64,000 bases of DNA from contig VXBP01009307.1 in assembly GCA_013400115.1 (NCBI GenBank), forward strand, positions 1 through 64,000, given 5' to 3'. Below the pieces are notes generated by a model. It worked only from the letters and a program-made list of their open reading frames with translations, did no database searches and was not told the DNA's origin. Below, in pieces: positions 52,961 to 64,000 of the stretch (its first letter is position 1; each line of letters opens with the position of its first letter). The DNA is from Rhinopomastus cyanomelas. Its lineage: Eukaryota; Chordata; Aves; Bucerotiformes; Rhinopomastidae. A program made the translations under genes and the position numbers.

Positions 52961-53419
52961 AGGACTAGACAGATAGATGAGGTCAATGTTGCTGCTTGCA
53001 GGAACTGCAGGAACCTCCTGTGATTGAGCCTGATGCAATCACAATACTTTGGGCTGAAGAGTACTTTCAAAGTTTTAGCAAGAGCAGGTGACCCAGAAAA
53101 TCTGGGGAGGGCTGAATGGGCTTGGCTGCCACTCAGCTGAGTGTGCACTAGGTGGCACCAAGGGAGGAACACATGGCAGTGGAGAGAGGGCATGGGATGA
53201 GAAGCGAGGCTCTTTTGCTGCTACCCCATTGGTGCCAGCCCCAGTGGGGGAAAAGTGATGGACAAGTCAGAGGTAGGACAGGGTGGTCTGTACTGAGCAG
53301 TTATAGCAAGTGAGGATGGTCAGGGTGAGCAAGATGAAACCTGGAGGACTTGGCTGCAGCAGCTGAGTGGAGCTTGGCTGGATTTTGCAAAAGCAGGGAT
53401 GGATGGAGAGAGAATTTTT
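52961..53419. other. Intergenic, nothing recognised
   Basis: Unique sequence between CR1 copies. Confidence 0.4.
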
Positions 53420-53710
53420 AGAGGGTCTGTGGTGATAGGGAAAGGGGCAGGGGCTTCACATGGAGAGGAGGGAAGTTTAGATTAGACATAAGGAAGAAAT
53501 ATTTTCTGATGAGAGTGGTGGGACATGGGAAGAGGCTGCTCAGAGAAGCAGCAAATACTCTCTGACTTGGAGGTATTCAAGGCCAGGTTGTGTGATACTT
53601 GGAGCAACTTGGTCTGGTGCAAGGTGTTACTGCCCATGGACAGAGACTGGATGAGATGGCCTCCAAAGTCTCTTCCAATCCAACCATCAATGACTCCGTA
53701 ATTTCCCTGG
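53420..53710 (+). mobile_element. CR1 3' end
   Basis: GTTTAGATTAGACATAAGGA, the AGGTATTCAAGGCCAGGTTG segment and the end CTTCCAATCCAACCATCAAT mark a plus-strand tail. Confidence 0.85.
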
Positions 53711-54713
53711 AGAAGGCACATAGTGGGGCAAACAGAGATTTGCAGCACCCATGGGATCCCCAACCCCAGGGAGGGACTAGGACCATGACCCCTTCTCCAG
53801 CCAAGTCTCAGGTGGCAGAGAGCAAGGTGACCTTGTAGGAGCAGGATGGCCATAAAAAACCCATCACTGTTTTGCCTGATTTTTCCATGATAAGGACTGT
53901 CAGCAGCTGCTTCTGAGGAAAACAAAATGAAATCTCACATTATCTCATGCCTGCAGAGGAATTCTCTCCACATTCCTGCCACTTTGTTTTGTCTGCTCAG
54001 GGAAATGGACCCAGAGTGCCACAGCAGTTCCAGCACCACTTGGATGGGCACAGAGTACCAGACTGACCCTGGCAACTTCACACAGCCTCAAGCATCAGGT
54101 TCTGTGTGGATGAGCATAGGACCTTGAGTCAAAGGCATGTGAGGTGGAGCAGCCACGGAGAAATTAACTCAGCAGCCTTGCAGCCTCACTGGAAGAGAGA
54201 AAATCCTCAGGGAGAAGACAAACATGTGCAGTTTACAACTGCAGTGTGCGGATGAGTGCAACAGAAAACAATCCTGTGCTGGAAGACTCACTGATCCGCG
54301 TGCTGGCCATGCTGGCAATGGAGTTTCAGTGTGTGAGCACAAGAAATAAAGGATCCAGTGGAAAAAATGTCCTAAGACACTGGGATAAACTCTGTGACTC
54401 ATTAGGGAAGAAATATCAAATATTCTTGCAGGCAGTGAAGACTATGAGGTCTGCATCTCTGTAAAAATAAATGGGCTCTGTAGGGAGAGTTAGACACTGA
54501 GGTTCTCTCTACATGCATCAAGATCCTTACAGCCATCCTCACAAGAAATAATTGAAGGAATTTATGGAGCAGGTTCTGATGGGCTCAGCTGTTTGCTATC
54601 CATCAGGCTCAGGATTGTGCTGTACAGGGCTCTGCTAGCCCCTTCCAGGATGTTGGAGCATCTCAGCATACTGCTGTGGACAAATGAGGGGAGGAATGAG
54701 GGTGACTGAGGTC
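53711..54713. other. Intergenic, nothing recognised
   Basis: No gene, RNA or repeat recognised. Confidence 0.45.
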
Positions 54714-55300
54714 ACAGAATCATAGATTCCCAGACTGGTGGGGTTGGAAGGGATCTCTGGAGATTATCCTATCCAAGCCACTCACAAGAGCAGGATCTCC
54801 CAGAGCAAATCCCAAAGGAACAGACCAGGAAGGTTTGCAATGTCTTCACAGCAGCCTCTCTGGGCAGCTTGGGCCAGGGCTCTGAGACCCTCATAGAGAA
54901 GCTTCTCCTTATGTTCAGGTGGAACTTCCCAGGTTCCAGGTGGTGCCCTGTGTCTGACCCCATCCTCCTGGCCTTGTCCTTTAGCTATTGCTCAGCATCA
55001 ATCAGTCCCCCTCTAAATTGCTTTGCTCCAGCTGAACAGCCCCTGGGCTCTCAGCCTTTCCTCAGCAGAGACACTCCATTCCTCTCAGTCTCTTTGCAGC
55101 CTCCACTGGACTCTCTCCAATACTTCCTCATCTCTCTTGAACTGAGGATCCCAGGACTTCAGATGTGGCTTCTACCAGGGCATCGCAGAGAGGGAGACGA
55201 CCTTCCCTTGACCTACTGGTCACTCTTCGCTTAATGCACCCCATGAGAACACTGGCCTCTTGTCCTCTCATGAGTTGAAGCTGGGCCACTGAACAAATGA
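54714..55300 (-). mobile_element. CR1 3' part, degraded
   Basis: It starts CACAGAATCATAGATTCCCA with GGTTGGAAGGGATCTC and continues through the coding remnant (reverse complement of the CR1 C-terminal region) to about 55300. Confidence 0.85.
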
Positions 55301-55714
55301 CAGATCCTCTCTATTAGCCCCCCTCTCTCCCCAAAAACAGAATAAAGAAGATATAGATTGGAAAGGAAAGAACAAGAGCTTTAATGAAAACAGCTACAAT
55401 AGGAAATAGAGAACCAATGCTGAACTCAACCCCCAGCTGGCAATTACACCCCAGGCACCACTGACATAGATGCTGGGGAAGTCCCACACTGGTCTCCATG
55501 GTAGGCAGGAACCACAGACAGGAGCTGGAACCTGGAACTGGATTCAGGAATGTACAAACTCGGATTGATTTCTGTTCACTCAGACTTCAGCTAAGCACTT
55601 GATACAGACTCCCACAGCCTTCTCCTAGAGAAGCTGGTGGCTCAGGGCTTAGGCAGGTGGGCTCTTTGCTGCGTAAAACACTGGCTGCATGGCCCAGCCA
55701 GAGAGTTGTGTTGG
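55301..55714. other. Intergenic, nothing recognised
   Basis: Unique sequence between CR1 copies. Confidence 0.4.
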
Positions 55715-56655
55715 CTGGAGTGAAATCAAGTTGGTGGCTGATCACAAGCTGTTCCCCAGAGCTCAGTACTGGGACCAGTCTTGTTTAACATCTTCATCAA
55801 TGATCTGGATGAGGGGTTTGAGGGCATGCTCAGCAAGTTTGGAGATGATACCAAGCTGGGTCAGAGTGTCGATCTGCTGGAGGGTAGGACAGCTCTGCAG
55901 AGGGACCTGAGCAGGCTGGATCAATGGGCTGAGGTTGGTTGTTTGAGGTTTAACCGGCCAAGTGCCAGGTCCTACCCTTTGGTCACAACAGCCCCCTGCA
56001 GCTACAGGCCTGGGGCAAAGTGGGGGTTCTAATTGACAGCAGGGTGCTCAGGTGACTAAGAAGGCCAGTGGCATCCTGGCCTGCTCCAGAAATAGTGTGG
56101 CCAGCAGGACTAGAGAGGTGATCATCCCCCTGTACTGAGCACTGGTGAGGCCTCATCTCCAGTACTAGGGTCAGCTTTGGGCACCTCAATACAAGAAGGA
56201 CATTGAGGGGCTGGAGCAAGTGCAGAAGTGCTGGTGAAGGGCCTGGAAGACAGATCTGATGGGAAGAAGCTGAGGGAGTTGGAGGTTTTTATTCTGGAGA
56301 AAAAGAGGTTGAGGGGAGACTTAGTTGCTCTTCATAGCTCCCTAAAAGGAGGATGTATAAAGGTGGGGATCAGCCTCTTCTCCCAAGTCACCAGTGATAG
56401 AACAAGAGGACACAGCCTCAAGTTGTGCCAGGGGAGTGTTAGGTTGGACATCAGGAGAAATCTGTTCCCTGACAGAGTGGTCAGGGGTTGGAACAGGCTG
56501 CCCAGGTACAGGGGGAGTCACCGTCCCTGGAGGGGTTCAAAAAATGAGTAGCTGTGGCCCTAAACTTAGTGGGAAGTGTGGGGTTGGGTTATTGCTTGGA
56601 CTGGATGAACTTGGAGGTCTCTTCCAACCCGAATGATTCTGTGATTCTACGAAGA
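55715..56655 (+). mobile_element. CR1 LINE 3' half
   Basis: RT from LGPVLFNIFINDLDEGFEGM, SKFGDDTKLGQSVDLLEGRT (catalytic A changed to G: FGDD) to the tail GNRLPR-like region, ending GGTCTCTTCCAACCCGAATG and ATTCTGTGATTC. Several frame breaks. Confidence 0.9.
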
Positions 56656-56899
56656 CAGAACAGACGGAGTCCTCCACGGACACCAGCTATTGAAAAAGAG
56701 AGAAGAGGGGCTGATCCTTGTGGTCCCTCAGCTTTATACCCAATATGGCATCTATGGGATGGAATACTCCGTTGGTCAGTTTAGGGTCACCTTTCCTGTC
56801 TGCTCCTCTCCATAGGGGCAGCCTCTAACTTACTGCACCTATAGCATGTCTCACAAGATTTAGCAGTGACAGGAGCAAGAGTCTTTCTGTATCCCAGTC

Positions 56900-57490
56900 C
56901 CTGTGAACGCTGAGCATCATCACTGGTGGAGGCAGTTAGGAGAGACTGAGTTGAAAAGTGAGACCACTGAACAGAGCTCTGTTCTAGCCAGGACATGGCC
57001 GCAAGAGCCCACTGCTGGCTCATGGGCAACTTGTTGTCCACCAGCACATCCAACTCTCCAGTCTGTCCAGGTGTCACAGGGTGGCAGCACAGCCTGAGGT
57101 CTGTCAGCCACTGCTCCCAGCTTTGCACCAGCAGCTGCAGTTGCCATCTTGTCAGTCCGATGATCAGAGGATGTTGAACAGGACTGCATGGGGAACACTG
57201 CGAACAGCAGGCTGTCAGCTAGACTCTTTGCCACTGACCATAGCTCTCTTGATCTCTGTTGTTCAGCCAGTTCTCAACCCACCTCATTGTCCAATTGCTA
57301 ACATCCCGGTGGGGATGTTTTGGGAGACAGGCATTACAGCAGTGTTGTCCAAAGCCCTTATCAGCCAGCACTTACTGCTCCTCACATGTTGTATCCCTCC
57401 ATCTGCCTTGCTGTGGAGCTTTGCCAGGCTCAGTATCACCCATTCTTCAGAACCCACAATTCTCCCTAAAAACCTTTCCCATTTAGCATC
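56900..57490 (-). mobile_element. CR1 RT region, old copy
   Basis: The minus-strand complement of GTTGTCCACCAGCACATCCA (LDVLVDNKLPMSQQWA) and of the CTTTGCCACTGACCATAGCT segment gives CR1 RT coding traces. Diverged, without a clear 3' end. Confidence 0.7.
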
Positions 57491-57504
57491 CTAGTTTTTG
57501 TCAG

Positions 57505-58025
57505 GATGTGGCCAGCAGGACCAGTGCAGGGATTGTTTCCCTGTACTGGGCACTGGAGAAGCCCCATCTTGAATCCTGGGGTCAGTTTTGAGTCCCCTCA
57601 CTGCCAGAAGGACATTAAGGAGATAGAAGGGCAGTGGAGCTGGGGGAGGGTCAGGAGCACCAGTGCTCTGAGGAACAGCTTTCAGCCTGGGGAAAAGGAG
57701 GCTCAGGAGAGACCTTCTCTCTCTCCACAACTCCCTGACAGGACAGTTGAAGCAGGGAGAGCATCAGTTGAGGAAACAGCCTCAGGTTGTGCCAGGGGAG
57801 GTTTAGGTTGGCCCTGAGGAACAATTTCTTCCCCCAAAGAGTTCCGGCCTGCCCCAGGCTTCCCAGGGCAGTGGGGGAGTTCCTGTGTCTGGAGGGGTTG
57901 AAAAGTTGTGGAGATGTGGAGTGAGGGACAGGGGTTAGTGGTGACCTGGCAGTACTGGGGTAGCAGTTGGGCTTGATTAGCTTAAAGGTCTTTTCCAACC
58001 TAAACAAGTCAGTGATCTTCCAAGA
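57505..58025 (+). mobile_element. CR1 3' part
   Basis: GGATGTGGCCAGCAGGACCA, CTGTACTGGGCACTGGAGAA and the closing GGTCTTTTCCAACCTAAACA identify a plus-strand copy with indels. Confidence 0.85.
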
Positions 58026-59084
58026 TCAAAAGGTATTTAATGCTTTTCCACCCATGCAAGCACATGGATAAGAGTCTGCTCCCAGCACTGTGTTACAAAC
58101 CTATTTGTCAGGCTTGTCTGTGTCGAGGTAGAAAGGAAAAAACCCTTTGCATCGCTCTGTGGTTCCTAATTACACCCACAGGACACAGGCGTTCTGAGAA
58201 CCTGAGTTGTACATGTGAAACTCATTGCTTACTTAGCCCCATTAAAAGCAGTCTATCAATCCCCTTTGGCAATTATTAGGTCTTGGAGAGGATTTTGAAC
58301 TCAATATGTGACAGTCTCATCCATCCTGGAGCAGAGAAACCCATGGTTGTCTGCAGACAGCGTGGAACTGCAGTTCAGCAGGGTGTTTACCACAGCGGCA
58401 ACGTGCTCAGCACCCCACAACCTCTGTGAGCAGAAAAACATCCCTATATGAGCTCTGGAATGAGATGAGTCCCATGGATTTAACCCAAGAAGCACAGTTC
58501 TGTGAAATCCCCCTGTGCCTACGCTTCTAGATGATTGTTTTGCTCTAATTATTGAGTCCAAGCATAACGTAGTTTATTTTTAGAAGCTTTTTGGAGCACC
58601 TCGGGAGTGGGTACCTCACAGCATGGCACAGCATGTAAAGTTTAAAGTTACTTGATGAGGGCTGGTGAATGCTCCGTGCTTTTGAAACCTCTTGATTCTG
58701 GTTCTGACTTAGGCTGCTGCAGAATCCATTGAGGGAAAAATCCCAGTGCCTCTAACACAGAGGTAAGGAGTGATTTTCTTCCCTGCATTCCAGAAGAACA
58801 TCATCCCTAAATAAACACCCTCCCTTGAATGGGGTCTGGCCATGCTGGAGCAGGCAGCTGGGCAAAGGAGGGTTCTGTGTTGGGGATCTGCTAGGCACAC
58901 ACACTGTATTGAATGGTCATCATCAAACTGAACATGGTGGTAACCTCCTGAGGTTTGCTTCTGATTTCCACCGATGTGAGAGGCACTGAACACAGCTCAT
59001 TGCTGGGCAGCTATGCAGCCCCTGGTGGAGTCAGGCTTTGGATGGTCATGGCCCCCAAAGGAGTCACAGAACTCCTTCACTGGG
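58026..59084. other. Intergenic, nothing recognised
   Basis: Unique sequence without a recognised element. Confidence 0.45.
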
Positions 59085-59475
59085 CTAAGTCAGAGTTTAG
59101 AAAGCAGCTCCCATAGACAACATCCAGGAGCATTAGGATGAAGAAAAGGAGGCTGCAAGGACACCTTCTCACTCTTGGCAAGTACCTGAAAGTCATAAGG
59201 TTGGAGTGAGGTGGGGGTTGGTGTCTTCTCCCAGAAAACAATTGACAGGAGAGGAGACGGCCTCAGGTTGTTCCAGGAGAGGTTTAGGTTGGCCCTGAGA
59301 AACAACTTCTTCCCCTAAAGGGTTCCCCAGGCCTGGTCAGGACTGCTCAGAGGAGGGGTTGAAAAGTCATGGAGATGTGGGAGGGCCAGGAGTTAGTGTG
59401 GACCTAGGGGAACAGTTGGGGCCAGTGAGCGTAAAGGGCTATTCCAACCAAAATGATGGTGATTTTGTAATTAAG
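59085..59475 (+). mobile_element. CR1 3' end
   Basis: AGGAGAGGTTTAGGTTGGCC and the closing GGGCTATTCCAACCAAAATG mark a plus-strand tail that ends about 350 bases before the CpG island. Confidence 0.85.
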
Positions 59476-59819
59476 CTTCACGATGTGGACAAAGGAAACG
59501 ACCCCAGACATGTCTGAGGTTTCTGTAACATTCTGCATTCTGTGCCCAAGATTCTGCAGACCTGGGGGCAGGTGGAGACCTCTAGGCTGAGGAAACCCAG
59601 AGCCCGCACTCTGCTCCGGACGGGGACACAAGCTGCTTCCTGCTCTGCCCTATCTTCTCTGCCCTGAGCGTCCGGCAGAGGAGCAGTGCAGGACAGGAGC
59701 CCAGAGCAAGAGCCTGATACGGGACATCGGGGAGAGCAGGGGCTGGGTATCCACGACTGAACAACAGCACCTCTCTCACCAGCAGCACACCAGTAACGCA
59801 TACCCCATATCACACTCAC

Positions 59820-60440
59820 ACCAGCATCGCCCGAACCCACACTCTAACCCCGCCCGCTTCTAGATACTCCCGCCCCCTTCGCGCAGGCCCTGACCCTGCC
59901 CAACCCCCTAGCAGGCGCGCGCATGCGCGTTGCCTTTCGCCGGCGCGGGATGGTAAGCGGCAGCTCTGCCGGGACTCGGGGCCGGGAGGACTGTGCCGGG
60001 CTGGTTGTGGGTTGGGCCGTCTGTTAGGGGCCTCTTCTGGGGCCGTCACGGCTGTGAGCGGCTGGCGCGGGCCCAGCCTGACCTGGGGGGCAGCGGGGTG
60101 GGGGGGATCTGGGGCTCCAGGAAGGCCAAAGCCGGAGGAGACGTCCAGACCCCGCGGGTTCGTACACCCCCTCCCCCAAATAAACCCGCAGAGGTCTCTG
60201 GAGCGAGGAGGGAGGGGGCTGGTGTAACCGTGCTCGAGTGCTCCTGCCCTCGCCGCCCCTCGCCGCTCCCCGGTGCCACCGGGCCCGGCTGAGGGGCAGA
60301 GCGGGTCGTTGTGCTTCGCCCCCGCTGTTGGGGGGAGGAACTGGGGAAGCTGGGCCAGAGGGGGAGGAGGCTGGGCTTGGGGCGGCCGGGGTTTTGTTCT
60401 TCCGGTTCTCTTGGTTGTCAGCCTTCGCACAAAGGCTGGG
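59820..60440 (+). promoter_or_regulatory. Orphan CpG island promoter with NRF1 palindrome and likely first exon
   Basis: GC- and CpG-rich block. CGCGCATGCGCG (59918-59929) is a perfect palindromic NRF1 site. About 20 bases downstream on the plus strand, GGGATG|GTAAGC gives a plausible first-exon donor at about 59952, and an island of CpGs continues to 60440. On the minus strand GCTGGT|GTGAGT near 59813 is also a reasonable donor, so the promoter may be bidirectional. No coding exon follows in the window. In human 7q11.23 the plus-strand gene beyond SSC4D and ZP3 is DTX2, whose first exon is non-coding, so DTX2 is a candidate by synteny only. Confidence 0.6.
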
Positions 60441-60835
60441 ACAATCAGGCTGAGCTGAGGACAGGCTGAGGGGGCTGGGGCTGTTCAGCCTGGAGAGGAG
60501 GAGGCTGAGGGGGGATCTCATAAATCTTGTATCTAAAGGGCGGGCATCAGGAGAATGGAAGTAGGCTCTACTTGGTGGTGCCCAGTGAAGGCACAAGGGG
60601 CACTGAGCACCCACTGGAATATAGAAGGTTCCATCTGAACATAAGGAAAAAACTTTTCCCCGTGATGATCCCAGAGCCCTGGCCCAGGCTGCCCAGAGAC
60701 ACTGTGGAGTCTCCAGCTCTGGAGACACCAGACACTCCTGGACTGTTCCTGTGGGATCTGCTCTGGGTGACCCTGCTCTGGCAGGGAGGTCGAACTGGGT
60801 AATCTCTAGAGGACCCTTCCCCAACCCCCACTGTG
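60441..60835 (+). mobile_element. CR1 3' part
   Basis: GGCTGTTCAGCCTGGAGAGG is a CR1 coding remnant (LFSLERRRLRGDL). The frame 60527-60802 has HPLEYRRFHLNIRKKLFPVM and PWPRLPRDTVESPALETP. It ends around CCCTTCCCCAACCCC. It borders the CpG island directly on the 3' side. Confidence 0.88.
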
Positions 60836-63800
60836 AGGGCAGATGAATCAGTGTGGTTGGGGTTATTCCTGCACCCTCCTCTCTACAGTCTCACTCTTGG
60901 GTCACTGCTGACTTTGGGCTGGTTGGTTTGGGGTGCTTGTATACAGAAAGATTTGTTTAGATAGGAGTTACCTGGCAAGAGCATCTCTGCATTCAGAACT
61001 TGGGTCGCAGTGAGCCCAGAAGTGCAGATGGGGTGATGTCAGGGGGCTGTGTGGACCCTGGCTGGGTGCTTTGGGGTCAGAGTGTCACAGGGCACCTGTA
61101 GCATGCTCTCAGCACAGGGCTTATTGAAACCCCAATGCTTCCTGGTGCTTTATGTGCTGTTCTGCTCCATGTGTAATCTCCTTCCAGGGGGTCACCCAGC
61201 CCCATCTCTCATGTGGTGTTAGTGGTTCTTAAAAATCCCTCCTGGGCTCCTTGTGAGCATCCTGCTGAAAAATCTCAGTTTTACCAGTCTGGTGATTTTT
61301 GTTTAATGCAGCCCAGCTCAGGGGCTCCTGGGGCCCCCTTTCTTTTCCACATCCTAGGTAGTGTGTTATTCAATTTTTTTACCAGCACTGGCAATTTCAG
61401 TTCAGAAAGTTAAGAAGGGACTTGTCATTTACAGAAGTCATTTCAGATCTGTGAATATTAAAATCTCACATTTAATTCAAAAGAAAATTCTGCTTTCTGA
61501 AACAGGTTTGAGAACTAAACAGGCTGTTCAAATGCTTTTCATTCCCACTAGCCCCTCCTCGGCTTTCTCACAATTTTTTACTGGAGCTTGAGGAGCAGGA
61601 AGTGAATCTGCTGGGAAACAAAAGTGAAACACACCCCGTTCTTTCCCCATCCAAGTCCTTCATTAAAGCCATGTGGGCAAAAGCTTCAGAGATAGTGCTG
61701 GAGTGTAAAGATCAATAGCTGAGCCTGCATTATGAATTTATTTCTAAGTGGAGAATGGTTGGGTGGAATATTTAAGTTTGTGCTTGAAGAAGTCAGGGGT
61801 TTCCTTTAGGACAAGGTGGCCCATAAGGTTTCTAATTGGAGCCAGGACTGTCTGCTGGATAAACAGCTTTTAGGGCTTGGTGTGACTTTTAACTTTTTAA
61901 GGCATTTTTAAAGTTCAGGGTGGAGTTTTCCAGTCTTGGGGATTTCTGCTGCTTCCCCAGGCCAAGCCAACATGAAGCTGAACCCCTGCTGCCAGCATCC
62001 CAAACACAGTGCTGGGAGAGTGGGATGTATGATGCACCTCCCATCCTCTGCCAGCTGCCTGCCCCAAAACCTCCCTGCCTGGGTGTGACAGGGGGGAAGG
62101 CTGCAGACCCTATGAGCAGCTCTGCTGCTGACTTCCTCCACTTTTTAATATTTGTGTGCTGCTGGATTCACAGAGAGAGGAAGGGAACTACAACTCAGGG
62201 CCTTTTCTTTCTCGTTTGCTGGAGGTTCATGTAACTTTGGCATCCTGAAGCTCTCCTGCATTCCTCACTTCCCCATCCATGCAAACAGCTGCTTCCTCAA
62301 GCAGTGTGGTGCAGTGAGAACTGGCAGGAGCTGAAATATGCCCCTCGCTCCTCCTTTGGACCAGTAGTCCCAGCACAGGGACTATTCAGATGGGGAAGTG
62401 AATGTTGGGGAAGTGAATGTTGGAGCACGTGACGCTCACACACATCCAATCCAGGTGCCTGCATGTGTGGTCTGGGATTCAAAGCATTGCTACCACCCAA
62501 GGGGCTGAGCAACAGGTTGTTGTCACAAATTCGAGGTGCTTGGTGGAGGAGGTGGCTTTTTCTGCCGTTGTTTGAAAAGGAGGGAAAGCCCATCACTAAC
62601 TCCCTCCCAGCAGCCTCCCTCTGCTCTCTGGCTCTGCTTGTGGCTGTGGGATGTGCATGTGAATATTTGGTAACGTCAGGGTGGGTGGACAAAAGATGTT
62701 TGTTCTTGGTTTGAGCTTCACAGCACCTAATGCAGCTGGGTAGAACCCACAGCTCTGCTTTGACTCAGCTGCTCCAAACTGAGCATGGACATGCTGGCAG
62801 CCCTGGAGAAGGAAATATGTTGCTGTGAAACCTGCTGTAAAAAGAACTGGCAGAGGCAGGGGTTGGGTTTGCTATCTGTAGTTTTATTTGCTGGTTTGAG
62901 CAGTAAAATAACTGACCTTGGTGCTCTGGAAGAGAAAAAATTACATGAATGATTGATTGTGGAGACCAGGGTGTTCTCTTGGTGATCTGCTTTGTCAGAT
63001 CACCAGTTGAGCTGGGAGTGTTCTGTAAAAGTCTCAGGGCAGCTCGTAAAGTGATTTACAGTGGATTCCTGGGGAAGGTGTTGCATTTATGAATGCAGAC
63101 ATGTGGGCACGTCTGTTATTCGCTCGCTCTTTTTCTGGTTTAAGCCACATGAGGATGATGGATGAGGACGCTCTGCAGAGCGTGGGATCTTCCCCCATAC
63201 GGCTGAGATGTCATCTCTGCGCAGATGGCATCTTCCAATGGAAGCCACCCACTGCTGCTCTGCCTCTTGGGAGACCTGAACTTTTCCAGTTGATGGGAAG
63301 GAAGCTCATGGCTGCCTGCTGACTGCTGGGAGTGAAGCGAGCAATCAGTGACATGAGCCCTTAGGAAGGAGAAGGCGATTTTGTTTTAAAACAAAAATGA
63401 ATTTTGCTCATATGCAGTCACACCCACCTGATCACAAGCACCGACAAGAGATCTCTGAGTGGTCTCTGGCCTTCAGCATATCCAGATGGTCTGGACAGGA
63501 TTCCTTGCAATGACACAGCAGACAAGGAATGCCAAACATCAGACTTCTGGGGTCTCTGGAACCACTTGATGACCACGGGATGGCTTTGGAACTGCTTTTC
63601 TGCATCCTTTGGGGGCTGAGAGCCAAGAGACCCTTTTTCTCTGAGTCCTCAGGATTTACTCACTGTGCTTTGTGTCTTTATCGTCACTATTCTTTATGTC
63701 TTAAGGTTCCTACCTCATTCTCTGCTTTTCCCCAAATGATCTTGTTAATTGCATGAGTCTCTGACTTGAGTCTTTGTTGGTGCAGACTGTCCTGTGTTTC

Positions 63801-64000
63801 AAGATGCTGCTTGTTTTCCAAGCTGAGAAGCTGCAGCAGGTGTTTTGGCTCTTGAGTATCTGCTGAATGGCTGCCCTCAGCACAAGCTGTTTGTTCCTTC
63901 TACCCCTTTCCATCCATTCTTCGCCCAGATCATGCTCCCCGCGTATATGACAGCTGTTTGCAGACTGTAAAGAGTTCGCTTGTGGCTTTATTTGCTGGTG
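60836..64000. other. Downstream of the orphan promoter, nothing recognised
   Basis: Probably first-intron sequence of the gene driven by the CpG island. No WWE, RING or other domain exon was found, and no CR1. Open frames are short. Confidence 0.45.

Noticed and set aside
41073..59820. ZP3 exons expected from human synteny
   Set aside because: No zona-pellucida domain sequence could be recognised in any frame; reported only as an absence.
1..64000. tRNA or rRNA genes, CRISPR arrays, bacterial insertion sequences
   Set aside because: None seen; the short direct repeats present are minisatellites or CR1 termini.

Overview
The window is vertebrate, and almost certainly avian, nuclear DNA. It holds about 28 copies or fragments of CR1, the dominant LINE of bird genomes, many ending in the typical 8-bp (ATTCTATG)-type 3' repeats. 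Its genes are widely spaced and split by introns with GT/AG borders, and there is nothing bacterial in it (no operons, no Shine-Dalgarno layout, no CRISPR). Several CR1 copies look young and one keeps a 547-codon open reading frame. That fits a bird lineage with recent CR1 activity, such as woodpeckers and allies, but the species cannot be fixed from this sequence. Short, GC-rich introns with minisatellites suggest a microchromosome.

Layout. (1) 1-16420: the 5' part of intron 1 of YWHAG (14-3-3 gamma), which lies on the minus strand; the rest of that gene is beyond the left edge. The intron holds several CR1 copies, including the intact one at 3.3-5.1 kb. (2) 16421-17150: YWHAG exon 1 (29 codons), its 5'UTR and a CpG-island promoter broken by a 137-base assembly gap that is flanked by repeats. 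(3) 17160-17860: a degenerate, strand-asymmetric CCCCAAAAT-type array just upstream of that promoter. (4) 17.9-28.7 kb: intergenic DNA, GC-rich, with a few AT-rich islands that look like regulatory elements. (5) 28681-41072: a gene on the minus strand whose nine coding exons I could join in frame (1632 nt, 543 residues). It has a hydrophobic N-terminal signal, four group-B SRCR domains and Ser/Thr-rich linkers. Domain content and the position beside YWHAG identify it as SSC4D. (6) 41-59.8 kb: no recognisable gene. It is dense in CR1, including a nested CR1-in-CR1 with a probable LTR fragment at 49.4-53 kb. (7) 59.82-60.44 kb: a second CpG island with a palindromic NRF1 site and a likely plus-strand splice donor. 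By human 7q11.23 synteny it could be the DTX2 promoter, but no coding exon lies in the window to confirm this. (8) 60.8-64 kb: unannotated, probably intron 1 of that gene.

The two recognised genes are not functionally linked as far as the sequence shows: YWHAG encodes a cytosolic phosphoserine-binding adaptor and SSC4D a secreted scavenger-receptor-type protein. Their adjacency is conserved vertebrate synteny. I found no convincing new biological system. The most unusual points are the repeat-flanked gap and CCCCAAAA array at the YWHAG promoter, the intact CR1 reverse transcriptase, the nested transposon stack, and the orphan CpG island.
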